Counted from the first letter of the stretch, positions 1 to 6,086 are shown. The stretch: 6,906 nucleotides of DNA from an uncultured Myxococcales bacterium (GCA_903952805.1 CAJBHN010000747.1:1-6906), one strand, 5' to 3'. The notes: a model not told the origin generated them from the letters alone. A program made the numbers and translations.

Positions 1-2
1 AA

Positions 3-872
3 GGCGAAGGCGAGGGCGAAGGCGAACCCGTTGACGCGGGCAACGGCTTCGACCTCGGCGGCCTCCTCGATGGCGGTGTGCTCGATTGTCTGCCGGGCGC
101 ACTCCCCGAGTTGAGCGCTGGCGGCGCGCTGGATCTGCTGGCCCTGTCTCCGTACAGCGGTCGCTCCGAGCCCGGCGTGCGCTGTGGCGACGTCACGTGC
201 GACCGGGACGTCCCCTGCTGCTCCGTCTGCGGCTTTGGCGCCTGCGCCGCCGCCAACGACCAGGGGGTGATCGAATGCCCGCCGTTTACCGCCCAATACG
301 ACTGCGACGGCGACGAAGAATGCCCCGGTGCCGATGTCTGCTGCTTCAGCGTGCAAGGCACGCGCTGCCGCTCCGAGGCCGAGTGCGCCATTGATATCGG
401 CGACACCATCGGTCAGTTCATCGTCGACGGGGGCATCGCGTTGCCCCAACCGGTGGACGGCGGCTTCGTCGACGGCGGCTTCGTCCCCGTGGTGGCGGTC
501 GAGGGCGGCTTTGCTGACGGCGGCTTTGCCGACGGCGGCTTTGCCGACGGTGGCTTCGTCGACAACGACCCGAGCGGGGCCCCCATCCCCGGTGAGCCCG
601 TCATCGGTCCAGCCATTGCCGGTGCTCCCGTCGATGGCGGATTCGCTGGCGGCGAGCCCATCGATGGCGGCGCCGGTCCCGTCCCCGACGCGGGCTCCAT
701 CGGCGATGCCGTCGCGGACCTCCTCAATCAGGGGGCTCCCGTGTGTCGCTCGACGTTCTTTGATTGCGACATCTTCGCCCTTGAGGCCTGCTGCACGTCG
801 GAGCGCCTGAGCGCCGTCGATCTCGGCTTTTGCATGCCGGCACTGGTGTGCCTGGGCAACGTGCTGCCGTGA
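3..872 (+). CDS. Cysteine-rich DGGF-repeat protein, probably exported (5' end outside window)
   Basis: The reading frame is open from the left edge (first full codon at 3) to TGA at 870-872. A GTG at 78 is in frame, but coding-like sequence (a Gly-Glu run, then GNGFDLGG) continues upstream, so the true start lies outside. Visible order: a GEGEGEGE low-complexity run; a cysteine block at about 180-390 with two CC pairs and the segment CDGDEECPGADVCC; a Gly/Asp/Val/Pro-rich spacer with repeated VDGGF or ADGGF units; and a C-terminal block (about 740-860) with another CC pair and three further cysteines. Even-numbered cysteines with CC pairs joined by low-complexity linkers are typical of exported, disulfide-bonded proteins of Myxococcota, so a cell-surface or secreted role is inferred. 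The signal peptide would lie outside the window. No enzymatic motif is visible and the function is unknown. The coding call is firm; localisation is a guess. Confidence 0.85.
   Translation, partial: GEGEGEGEPVDAGNGFDLGGLLDGGVLDCLPGALPELSAGGALDLLALSPYSGRSEPGVRCGDVTCDRDVPCCSVCGFGACAAANDQGVIECPPFTAQYDCDGDEECPGADVCCFSVQGTRCRSEAECAIDIGDTIGQFIVDGGIALPQPVDGGFVDGGFVPVVAVEGGFADGGFADGGFADGGFVDNDPSGAPIPGEPVIGPAIAGAPVDGGFAGGEPIDGGAGPVPDAGSIGDAVADLLNQGAPVCRSTFFDCDIFALEACCTSERLSAVDLGFCMPALVCLGNVLP
453..557 (+). repeat. In-frame 15-bp repeats encoding V/A-D-G-G-F
   Basis: Two adjacent 15-bp units lie at 453-482 (GTGGACGGCGGCTTC, GTCGACGGCGGCTTC). After a five-codon gap, four more lie at 498-557, the first reading VEGGF and the next three ADGGF. 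A diverged outlier (VDGGF) is at 630-644. All units are in frame, so a change in copy number would lengthen or shorten the linker without a frameshift. Units differ mainly at third positions, so the array is not freshly duplicated. Confidence 0.9.
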
Positions 873-899
873 ACACGGGGGGGCTGCGGCGACGCGTGA

Positions 900-917
900 C
901 CACTGCTGCTACAGTGG
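900..917 (+). promoter_or_regulatory. Perfect 6-bp dyad just upstream of the DUF4159 start codon
   Basis: CCACTG (900-905), a six-base spacer, then CAGTGG (912-917) form a perfect inverted repeat ending five bases before the ATG at 923. It occupies the place where a Shine-Dalgarno sequence would lie, and none is visible. It could be an RNA hairpin affecting initiation, an operator, or a weak hairpin after the upstream gene. There is no T tract, so a simple intrinsic terminator is unlikely. Chance cannot be excluded for six base pairs. Confidence 0.35.
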
Positions 918-922
918 CGCCC

Positions 923-1687
923 ATGACGTTGGTTCGGCGCGACTTTCTTCTCGGTTCGACGGCGTTGTTGGGGCTGGCCGCCAGTGCAGCATCAGCCATC
1001 GGCCCCAGCAGCGAGGTCGGCGTCGGCGTCATCGCCCACGGCGGCCAATGGGACCACCGCCCCGAGGCAGTCCGGCGGCTGCTGTGGGAGGTGGGCAAAC
1101 GCACGAGCATCAACGTGGCCCGGGAGAGGGTGGTGGTGCGCCTCGAGGACGATGGCAGCGCCGAGGCCAAACAGCTCTTCTGGCAGCCGTTGTTGATCCT
1201 CAGTGGCGAGGGTCCCATGCCAGCGTTTTCGGAGGGCGCCCGCCGACGGCTGGAGCGTCACCTGCGATTTGGCGGTCTGCTGATCGTGGACGCACCGTCG
1301 TCCAGCGATCCGTTTCTCAGCGATGCGCGACGAGAGTTGGCCGCAGTGCTGCCGGGGATTCCCGAAGTCGCCCTGCCCCTCGACCACGTCGTCATGAAGA
1401 GCTTTTTCCTGGTGCCCCGCGCCGAAGGTCGGCTGCGCCAGAAAGAGACCCTGTCGGGCATGAACCTCGGCGACCGGACCGCCGTCATCATCAGCGAGAA
1501 CGATCTGCTCGGTGCCTGGGAGCGTGATCGATTCGGCACCTGGCGCTTTGAGTGCGAGCCCGATGGCGACGCCCAGCGGGAACGGGCCTTCCGCCTGGGC
1601 GCCAACATCGTCATGGTCGCGACCTGCCTCGACTACAAAGAGGACCAGGTCCACATCCCGTTCATCATGAAGAAGAAGCGGCGCTGA
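923..1687 (+). CDS. DUF4159 domain protein with Tat-type signal peptide
   Basis: This encodes 254 residues from ATG 923. The start is chosen because the protein then opens with a twin-arginine signal: VRRDFLL at residues 4-10, a hydrophobic stretch to about 20, and an Ala-Ser-Ala cleavage-like site near 25. An upstream in-frame ATG at 830 lies inside the preceding gene and would bury this signal. The mature part matches DUF4159 as I know it: WDHRPEAVRRLLWEVGKRTS (from residue 43), an FSEGARRRLERHLRFGG segment followed by LLIVDA, then NDLLGAWERDRFGTW, and the ending LDYKEDQVHIPFI. DUF4159 proteins have an uncharacterised, glutamine-amidotransferase-like fold and often sit beside MoxR, DUF58 and VWA-domain genes; none of those is in this window. 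Tat export predicts a folded periplasmic protein. The basic KKKRR end is conserved in style. Family assignment is strong; biochemical role is unknown. Confidence 0.9.
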   Translation: MTLVRRDFLLGSTALLGLAASAASAIGPSSEVGVGVIAHGGQWDHRPEAVRRLLWEVGKRTSINVARERVVVRLEDDGSAEAKQLFWQPLLILSGEGPMPAFSEGARRRLERHLRFGGLLIVDAPSSSDPFLSDARRELAAVLPGIPEVALPLDHVVMKSFFLVPRAEGRLRQKETLSGMNLGDRTAVIISENDLLGAWERDRFGTWRFECEPDGDAQRERAFRLGANIVMVATCLDYKEDQVHIPFIMKKKRR

Positions 1688-1759
1688 CGTGGTCGTGACT
1701 ACCGCCGCACTGTTCATGTCGATGCCTGCTGCAACCGTCGCTGCGGCGTGGGCGCCCCC

Positions 1760-2683
1760 ATGACGGCCCCCGTCCCGTCAACCGTCGACCTCCAGGGCCT
1801 GCGTCTGCGCTTGTGGACATGGAGCACCGACAGCGCCGTCGACAACGCTGCCGACCATGCGCCCGTCGTGCTGTTGCTGCATGGGGCGATGGACACCGGC
1901 CGCTCCTGGAACGCCGTCGCCACCGCCCTGTTGACCCGGGCCTCGTGCCAGGTCGTCGCCGTCGACTTGCGGGGCCATGGTCAGAGCGATTGGGGTGGCC
2001 CCGGGGCCAGCCACCACCTGTTGGACTTCGCCAAGGACACCGCCGCCGTCATCGCCTGGCTCGAAGCGCGGGGGCGGCCGGTGCACACGCTGGTGGGCCA
2101 CTCGATGGGCGCCAACGTGGCCCTCTTGCTGGCCGGTGCATGGCCTTCCCACCTGCGACAGTTGGTGCTCGTCGATGGCGTCGGCCCCCCTCCCGAAGAC
2201 GCCGACGAGCAGCCGGGCCGCCTGGGGGATTTGTTCGACGCGGTGGTCGCCGACAAGCGGCCCTTCAAGCCCGTCGCAAGCCTCCAGGAGGCCGTAGAGC
2301 GTCTGCAGGCCTGGAACCCTGGTCTGAGCCAGCGCGGGGCCACGCGCATGGCTGAGCCTGCCCTGGTGCCGCGCAACGACGGGCGCTGGGACTTCCCGTT
2401 CGACCCCCGACTGCGGGGGCCAACCCCGATGCGTCATCCCGAGGCGCAATGGCTGGCCGCGTGTGATCGCCTGATCAAGGCCGGCGTCGGGACCGCGATC
2501 GTGCGAGCGACCGACGGGTTTTTGCCCGCCGGCGTCGGCGACGACGCTCTGGGGGAACCCTTTGCCGAGAGAGCCCGGCGCCTGCAGGCCCGCATCACCG
2601 TGGTGCAAGGCCCCCACCACCTGCACGTGGAAGCCGAAGACGCCGTCGCCGACGCGATCGCCAGCACCCTGCCCCGGCCCTGA
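1760..2683 (+). CDS. Alpha/beta hydrolase (serine hydrolase)
   Basis: This encodes 307 residues from ATG 1760; a GTG at 1748 would add only MGAP, and neither start has a clear ribosome binding site. Alpha/beta-hydrolase landmarks appear in order: VVLLLHGAMDTGRSW (residues 36-50) for the oxyanion-hole HG motif, VVAVDLRGHGQSD (65-77), and the nucleophile elbow GHSMG (113-117) with Ser115. A likely acid follows in the late ATDGF segment, and the catalytic His is in GPHHLHVE, probably His286. All triad positions are plausible, so the enzyme should be active. Length fits single-domain hydrolases, with the cap region at about 145-240. The GPHHLHVE ending recalls SERHL-like hydrolases, but the substrate (ester, lactone, epoxide or other) cannot be read from sequence. 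No signal peptide is seen, so it is likely cytoplasmic. The gene starts 72 bases after the DUF4159 gene on the same strand and may be co-transcribed. Confidence 0.92.
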   Translation: MTAPVPSTVDLQGLRLRLWTWSTDSAVDNAADHAPVVLLLHGAMDTGRSWNAVATALLTRASCQVVAVDLRGHGQSDWGGPGASHHLLDFAKDTAAVIAWLEARGRPVHTLVGHSMGANVALLLAGAWPSHLRQLVLVDGVGPPPEDADEQPGRLGDLFDAVVADKRPFKPVASLQEAVERLQAWNPGLSQRGATRMAEPALVPRNDGRWDFPFDPRLRGPTPMRHPEAQWLAACDRLIKAGVGTAIVRATDGFLPAGVGDDALGEPFAERARRLQARITVVQGPHHLHVEAEDAVADAIASTLPRP

Positions 2684-2701
2684 GCGTGCGGCTGCTCGGC
2701 C

Positions 2702-2738
2702 ACATGTCGTTGTTTGACCGACATGTCGGATTTTTTTT
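2702..2738 (+). terminator. Probable intrinsic terminator with nested palindromes
   Basis: ACATGTCG (2702-2709) pairs with CGACATGT (2719-2726) across a nine-base loop. A competing hairpin, CCGA-CATG-TCGG (2718-2729), sits one base before eight T residues (2731-2738). Placed 18 bases after the hydrolase stop and ahead of the next gene, this suits a rho-independent terminator on the plus strand. The stem is less GC-rich than usual for such a genome. The repeated palindrome could instead, or also, be an operator for the downstream gene. Confidence 0.6.
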
Positions 2739-2784
2739 GGGCCGTGTTCTTGGTGCGGGCCGTTTGCACTGGCAGACTTGAGGC

Positions 2785-4317
2785 GTGCGTATTCATCCCG
2801 GTGGATTCAGGGTGGTGTTGGCGGGCCCCAAGGTGGCGCGCATGCTGCCGTTTCTGGAGGCGCGGGGATTTGTCGGCGAGGCCTTCGCCAAGGGCGGCGA
2901 TGCCCTCAATCGGCTGCGCCAGGCCCCCTGCCACCTGCTGCTGCTGGAACTTGAATGCGGCGACCTGATGGGCATCGACCTCGCTCGCGGGGTCAAGCAA
3001 GAGGGAATCGCCGGCGCCACCCTGTTGGTGGACGACCCGATGAAGTCGGGCATGATCATCTCGGCACTGGCCCGTGGCGTCGACAACTTCGTCGCCACGC
3101 CTCCTGACGAGGTCATCTTCTTTGCGCGCATCGAAGGCATGCTGTTGGCCCAGTGGGGCCTGGTGGTGCACCAGCAGCAAGGCGCCATGGTCGAGGAACT
3201 GACTCGCGTGCGCCAGCAACTTGCCGACGTCGAGGTCAAGGACACCTCCACCGGTAAGGCCCACCGCGCAATGATCGCCGACCTCACCCAGCAGCTGGGC
3301 GCCGAGAAGAAACGGGTGGTCGATTTGGTCAAAGAGACCAAGGTGCTGCGCGAACAGTTGACGACGATGCACCTCGTCACCGGCAGCAAGACCGGCCTGT
3401 CTGACGAAGGTCAGGCCGCCCGCAGCGCCGAGGACGGCGACGAAGCCGTCGACTTCTTGCTCGACGACGGACCCGCGTCGAAGTCAGCCAGCGCCCAGGC
3501 AAGCAAGTCGCCAGCGCCGGCCAAATCGACGCCGCCAGCGACCCGAGCGACACCGGCCTCGACAAAGCCTGCGCCGTCACCAGCGACGCCAGCGTCTTCG
3601 TCGAAGCCGGCGCCATCGGTAACCATTGATGACGTTGACCTTGGCGACGACGACCCCTTCGATGAGTCGACCAGAGCCATGCCGGCTGACTTCGCCGCCG
3701 CCTTGCTCGCGCAGCCCGCCGCCAGCGCCCCGGTCCGCAAGTCGATCCTGGCAGTGACGGTGCCATCGATGGCGGCGTTCAACCCAAGCCACGCTCAGCT
3801 CGACGACTTCTCCCCTGCCCCTCCCACCGCGGTTGACGACCACGGCGACGCCCACACCATGGCGATGTCTGCCGATGTCGCCGCAAGGCTGATGAAGGCG
3901 GCAAGCAAGTCCGCGCCACTGACCAGCGTCGACTTCAACGACCAGCTCGACGACGGCCTCAACAGTCTCGCCGACTTCGACGAGCTCGACACCATGCCGA
4001 CTGATGGGAAGGGCTTCAGTTCGCCGGTACCGACCAAGCAGCCCCGCGCGAGCAATCCCGCTGCCTTCGACTTTGACAATGAAAAGACGCCCGCGGCCGG
4101 CATTGGTCGAGCGCCCAACGTGCCCTCAGCCGCCGCCTTCAAGTCAAACGACGACAGCACGGCTCCCGGTGGCATCGATCTGTCGACGTTTGACCAGCCC
4201 CGCGCGAAGCAGGCTCCCAACAAGACGTCACCGACGCTCGATTCGCAGATCATGCGCGACCTGGCCGGCATGCCTTCAGCCGATGCCGAGGAAGTCCTGT
4301 TCGCCGACGACGACTGA
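2785..4317 (+). CDS. Pseudo-receiver / coiled-coil / acidic-tail scaffold-like protein
   Basis: This encodes 510 residues from GTG 2785. A GAGG at 2780-2783 is too close to serve well, and GTGs at codons 10 and 11 are alternatives, but would cut into the first strand of the receiver fold. Residues 8-122 look like a response-regulator receiver: a first strand RVVLAGP, a third strand LLLLELECGDLMG, and a late ALARGVDNFVATPPD. Key residues are changed. The usual acidic pair after strand 1 is absent, the phospho-acceptor position is Glu55, and the conserved Lys is Thr105, so normal phosphorylation is unlikely. Residues about 130-195 look like coiled coil, broken near 153-157. From about 200 onward the chain is Ala/Pro/Ser/Thr-rich and probably disordered, with recurring acidic patches (VTIDDVDLGDDDPFDE, DDFSP, FADDD at the end). 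The order receiver-like domain plus coiled coil resembles FrzS and AglZ of Myxococcus motility, but orthology is not claimed. A scaffold or localisation role is inferred. Confidence 0.88.
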   Translation: MRIHPGGFRVVLAGPKVARMLPFLEARGFVGEAFAKGGDALNRLRQAPCHLLLLELECGDLMGIDLARGVKQEGIAGATLLVDDPMKSGMIISALARGVDNFVATPPDEVIFFARIEGMLLAQWGLVVHQQQGAMVEELTRVRQQLADVEVKDTSTGKAHRAMIADLTQQLGAEKKRVVDLVKETKVLREQLTTMHLVTGSKTGLSDEGQAARSAEDGDEAVDFLLDDGPASKSASAQASKSPAPAKSTPPATRATPASTKPAPSPATPASSSKPAPSVTIDDVDLGDDDPFDESTRAMPADFAAALLAQPAASAPVRKSILAVTVPSMAAFNPSHAQLDDFSPAPPTAVDDHGDAHTMAMSADVAARLMKAASKSAPLTSVDFNDQLDDGLNSLADFDELDTMPTDGKGFSSPVPTKQPRASNPAAFDFDNEKTPAAGIGRAPNVPSAAAFKSNDDSTAPGGIDLSTFDQPRAKQAPNKTSPTLDSQIMRDLAGMPSADAEEVLFADDD

Positions 4318-4375
4318 GTTGGTCAGCCGCGGCGTGCCCGGTGATGGGTGGTTGCGCGGCCCGACGGCCTCGACC
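4318..4375. other. Convergent gap between two gene ends
   Basis: These 58 bases separate the stop of the scaffold gene from the stop of the minus-strand gene. The stretch is GC-rich, and I find no hairpin followed by a T tract on either strand, so no intrinsic terminator can be supported here. Confidence 0.5.
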
Positions 4376-4666
4376 CTAGCGACCGTTTGCAGTGGCTCCC
4401 GCCCGGAGCCGCTGCATCAACAGCTGCCGCAGCAAACCAAGCAGCGAGTCTCGGCCGACGTCGTCGACAGCGCGGCCGCTGCGCTTTTCCAGCCAACTGG
4501 CCGCCACATCCACACAACGAAGCAGACGTCCCTCGTGCAGTTGGGGTGGCGCGGGAAAATCGGTGTTCTCATCGAGGAAAAACGCCAAACCGTGCCGCTC
4601 GACGAGGATCGGTAACAATCGTCGTGCCCGACGCCAATGATCCAGATCAACGACGAAGCCATCCAT
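4376..4666 (-). CDS. Small hypothetical protein, unrecognised
   Basis: This encodes 96 residues from ATG at 4666 to TAG at 4376-4378. The start is chosen because AAGG lies seven bases upstream on this strand; an ATG at 4696 would add ten residues and has only a weak GAGAAG upstream. The protein opens MDGFVVDLDHWRRARRLLPI and is rich in Leu, Arg and Asp, with three clusters likely to be helical: WRRARRLLPILVERHG, LRCVDVAASWLEKRSG and SLLGLLRQLLMQRLRAG. There is no signal peptide, membrane segment, cysteine pattern or catalytic motif that I recognise. Third codon positions look less GC-rich than in the neighbours, which may mean a young or transferred gene, or weaken the case that it is real. 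It converges with the scaffold gene and diverges from the kinase. Its composition looks protein-like, and no competing gene occupies the same stretch. Confidence 0.6.
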   Translation of the reverse strand: MDGFVVDLDHWRRARRLLPILVERHGLAFFLDENTDFPAPPQLHEGRLLRCVDVAASWLEKRSGRAVDDVGRDSLLGLLRQLLMQRLRAGATANGR

Positions 4667-4740
4667 GTCCGCACCTTGCCCCCTTGCCAAGGTCATCGCG
4701 ACTTCTCGGCTGCTGGTGCGAATCGGCGAGCGATGGCGAC

Positions 4741-4770
4741 CAACAGCGACCGACAGCGACCGACAGCGAC
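4741..4770 (+). repeat. 10-bp tandem repeat (x3) in the divergent intergenic region
   Basis: Three consecutive 10-bp units read CAACAGCGAC, CGACAGCGAC, CGACAGCGAC. They lie between the divergent small gene (start 4666) and the kinase (start 4805), 35 bases before the kinase ATG. Because 10 is not a multiple of three, gain or loss of a unit would shift any reading frame across it, which argues that it is not coding. It could be a set of regulator-binding sites or a slippage product. Confidence 0.75.
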
Positions 4771-4804
4771 CACACCGACGAAATGTGGGACACTGGCAAC
4801 CTCC

Positions 4805-5863
4805 ATGTCGTCACCGTCGTCACCGTCGTCACCGTCGTCACCGTCAACTGGCCCGGTGCTGGGCGGCTATCGCGTGCTCGGCCGCATCGCTCGTGGCAGT
4901 ACCGCCGACATCCTCCTCGCCGAAGCCCGGCTGGACAGCGATGCCACTCCCGCAGCCCTGGTGCTGGGGCTCGTCAGTGCTGGACGCCGCGTTGTGCTCA
5001 AGCGGCTCTACGCACACCTCGCCGCCGATGAAGACTTTGTGCGGATGTTTGTCGACGAGGTGCAACTCATGTCTCGTTTCAAACATCCGCACATCCTCGA
5101 GGTCCATGACCTCGATGAAGACGGTGAGAGCTTCTTTGCGGTGCTGGAACTGGTGGATGGTCCGTCGCTGTCGGCGGCCTTGCGTTTGCGGGCCCGCGCA
5201 GGAGACGTGCGGGGACTGGGATTCAACACCGACGTCGCTGTGGCGGTCGGGGTCGCCGTTGCGTCTGCGCTCGAGGCCGTCCATGGCCTGAGCGACGCCA
5301 CCAGCGGCGCCCCGCTTGGCCTGGTTCACCGCGACGTCAACCCGCACAACATCCTCGTGGGCCGAGACGGCGCCGTGAAGCTCGCCGACTTCGGCGTGGC
5401 CCGCTCCGTCGTGGGACGCAGCTCGGGGCTGCTCGTGACTCGTGAGACCACCGGCGGCACGCGCAAGGGCAAGGCCAGCTATCTGTCACCCGAGCAGATT
5501 CTCGGCAGGCACCCGATGCACCCCGACGACCCCATCGACCACCGCAGCGACCTGTACGCGCTGGGCGCCACCCTGTGGTGCTTGCTGACCGGTCGCCCCC
5601 CGTTTGTCGCCGACAGCGACGTCGCGCTCTTCGACACCGTACTGACGTCGCCAACGCCGCGCCTGAGCGACGTCGGCATCACCGACCCGGTCCTCGAATC
5701 AATGCTGACGGCCCTGCTGCACAAAGACGCCCGCGCGCGCGTCGCCAGTGCCACCGAGGTCATCGTCGTGCTCACCGATTGGCTGCAGGCCCGCAACGTC
5801 GACGCCACAAGCACCATCGCCAACACCATCGTCGCCATGGGGCTGCCATCGCTACTGGATTGA
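4805..5863 (+). CDS. Hanks-type serine/threonine protein kinase, soluble
   Basis: This encodes 352 residues from ATG 4805. An in-frame ATG at 4733 has a weak ribosome binding site, but would translate through a 10-bp tandem repeat, so I prefer 4805. The N-terminus is an SPS-repeat linker (residues 2-14). The kinase domain starts at GGYRVLGRIARGSTADILLA, where only the middle glycine of the nucleotide-binding loop is kept (Gly31; Ala29 and Ala34 replace the others). Lys66 in VVLKRL is the ATP-binding lysine, Glu85 the likely helix-C partner, HRDVNPHN (175-182) the catalytic loop with Asp177, DFG at 195-197 the metal-binding motif, and SPE at 228-230 stands in for APE. Asn179 replaces the usual catalytic-loop lysine, as is common in myxobacterial kinases. 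The activation segment carries Thr212, 215, 216 and 219. The domain ends near residue 325 and only a short tail follows: no membrane segment or sensor domain. It is probably an active cytoplasmic kinase; its targets are unknown. Confidence 0.93.
   Translation: MSSPSSPSSPSSPSTGPVLGGYRVLGRIARGSTADILLAEARLDSDATPAALVLGLVSAGRRVVLKRLYAHLAADEDFVRMFVDEVQLMSRFKHPHILEVHDLDEDGESFFAVLELVDGPSLSAALRLRARAGDVRGLGFNTDVAVAVGVAVASALEAVHGLSDATSGAPLGLVHRDVNPHNILVGRDGAVKLADFGVARSVVGRSSGLLVTRETTGGTRKGKASYLSPEQILGRHPMHPDDPIDHRSDLYALGATLWCLLTGRPPFVADSDVALFDTVLTSPTPRLSDVGITDPVLESMLTALLHKDARARVASATEVIVVLTDWLQARNVDATSTIANTIVAMGLPSLLD
4811..4846 (+). repeat. 9-bp tandem repeat (x4) encoding the Ser-Pro-Ser linker
   Basis: TCACCGTCG occurs three times head to tail, followed by a fourth unit TCACCGTCA. 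All are in the kinase frame and give SPS repeats just after the start codon. The near-perfect nucleotide identity suggests recent slippage, and the nine-base period keeps the frame, so linker length may vary between strains. Confidence 0.9.
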
Positions 5864-6049
5864 CCACACCGCGTTCGTCGCGCCGCCCCACGCCATCAAC
5901 ACACACCTACCCACATGCGATGTGAAGGCAGCAGCGACGTCAACAGCGCAGCTGCCACACATCCCCGCCCCATCTGCGGCCATCGGTTGCGGCGTTGGAC
6001 TGCCGCTGGACGCCAGCCCGCCGTTGGCGCGCTGAGTGCATTGGCAGGG
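5864..6049. other. Gap without a convincing gene
   Basis: This C- and A-rich stretch follows the kinase stop. Open frames here on either strand lack ribosome binding sites and have compositions unlike real proteins. Two small GC hairpins, GCTGG/CCAGC (6005-6017) and CGCC/GGCG (6019-6029), lie near the right end without a T tract. They might form part of a weak terminator or an untranslated leader, but nothing firm can be claimed. Confidence 0.5.
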
Positions 6050-6081
6050 ATGACCTGACGGAGACACCAGGTGGAGGTCAT
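6050..6081 (+). promoter_or_regulatory. Leader with two mutually exclusive hairpins over a ribosome binding site
   Basis: ATGACCT (6050-6056) is a perfect inverted repeat of AGGTCAT (6075-6081), which overlaps the GGAGGT ribosome binding site (6073-6078) of the small gene starting at 6087. The same left arm can instead pair ACCTG (6053-6057) with CAGGT (6068-6072), leaving the binding site free. The two foldings share bases and cannot coexist. This is the geometry of a translational switch, but the stems are short (7 and 5 bp), no known riboswitch class is recognised, and chance is a real alternative. Confidence 0.3.
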
Positions 6082-6086
6082 GAACC

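Noticed and set aside
78..80. GTG as the true start of the cysteine-rich protein
   Set aside because: The frame stays open to the window edge with Gly/Glu and Gly/Asp sequence of the same style as the rest of the protein, and no signal peptide follows this GTG.
900..917. LexA/SOS box reading of the dyad before the DUF4159 gene
   Set aside because: The half-sites and their spacing do not fit known LexA consensus sites, and no SOS gene is nearby.
830..922. Upstream ATG start for the DUF4159 protein
   Set aside because: It lies inside the preceding coding region, adds a basic low-complexity stretch, and would bury the twin-arginine signal that sits right at ATG 923.
992..1717. Long antisense open frame opposite the DUF4159 gene
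   Set aside because: The plus strand has a clear family match. The antisense frame is a by-product of GC-rich codon bias and shows no recognisable domain.
1778..2626. Long antisense open frame opposite the hydrolase
   Set aside because: The plus frame carries an intact hydrolase with all catalytic motifs; the antisense frame is Gly/Gln/His-rich with no motif.
2434..3372. Antisense frame spanning the hydrolase end and the scaffold gene
   Set aside because: It crosses two plus-strand genes and the terminator between them and shows shadow composition.
4733..4804. N-terminal extension of the kinase from ATG 4733 or further upstream
   Set aside because: It would translate a non-triplet 10-bp tandem repeat into low-complexity sequence with no domain, and further upstream overlaps the minus-strand gene. 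The ribosome binding site at 4733 is weak. Not fully excluded.
4348..5031. Plus-strand open frame across the divergent region
   Set aside because: It is Arg/Pro/Ser-rich, lies in the wrong frame for the kinase and covers the tandem repeats; no ribosome binding site or domain.
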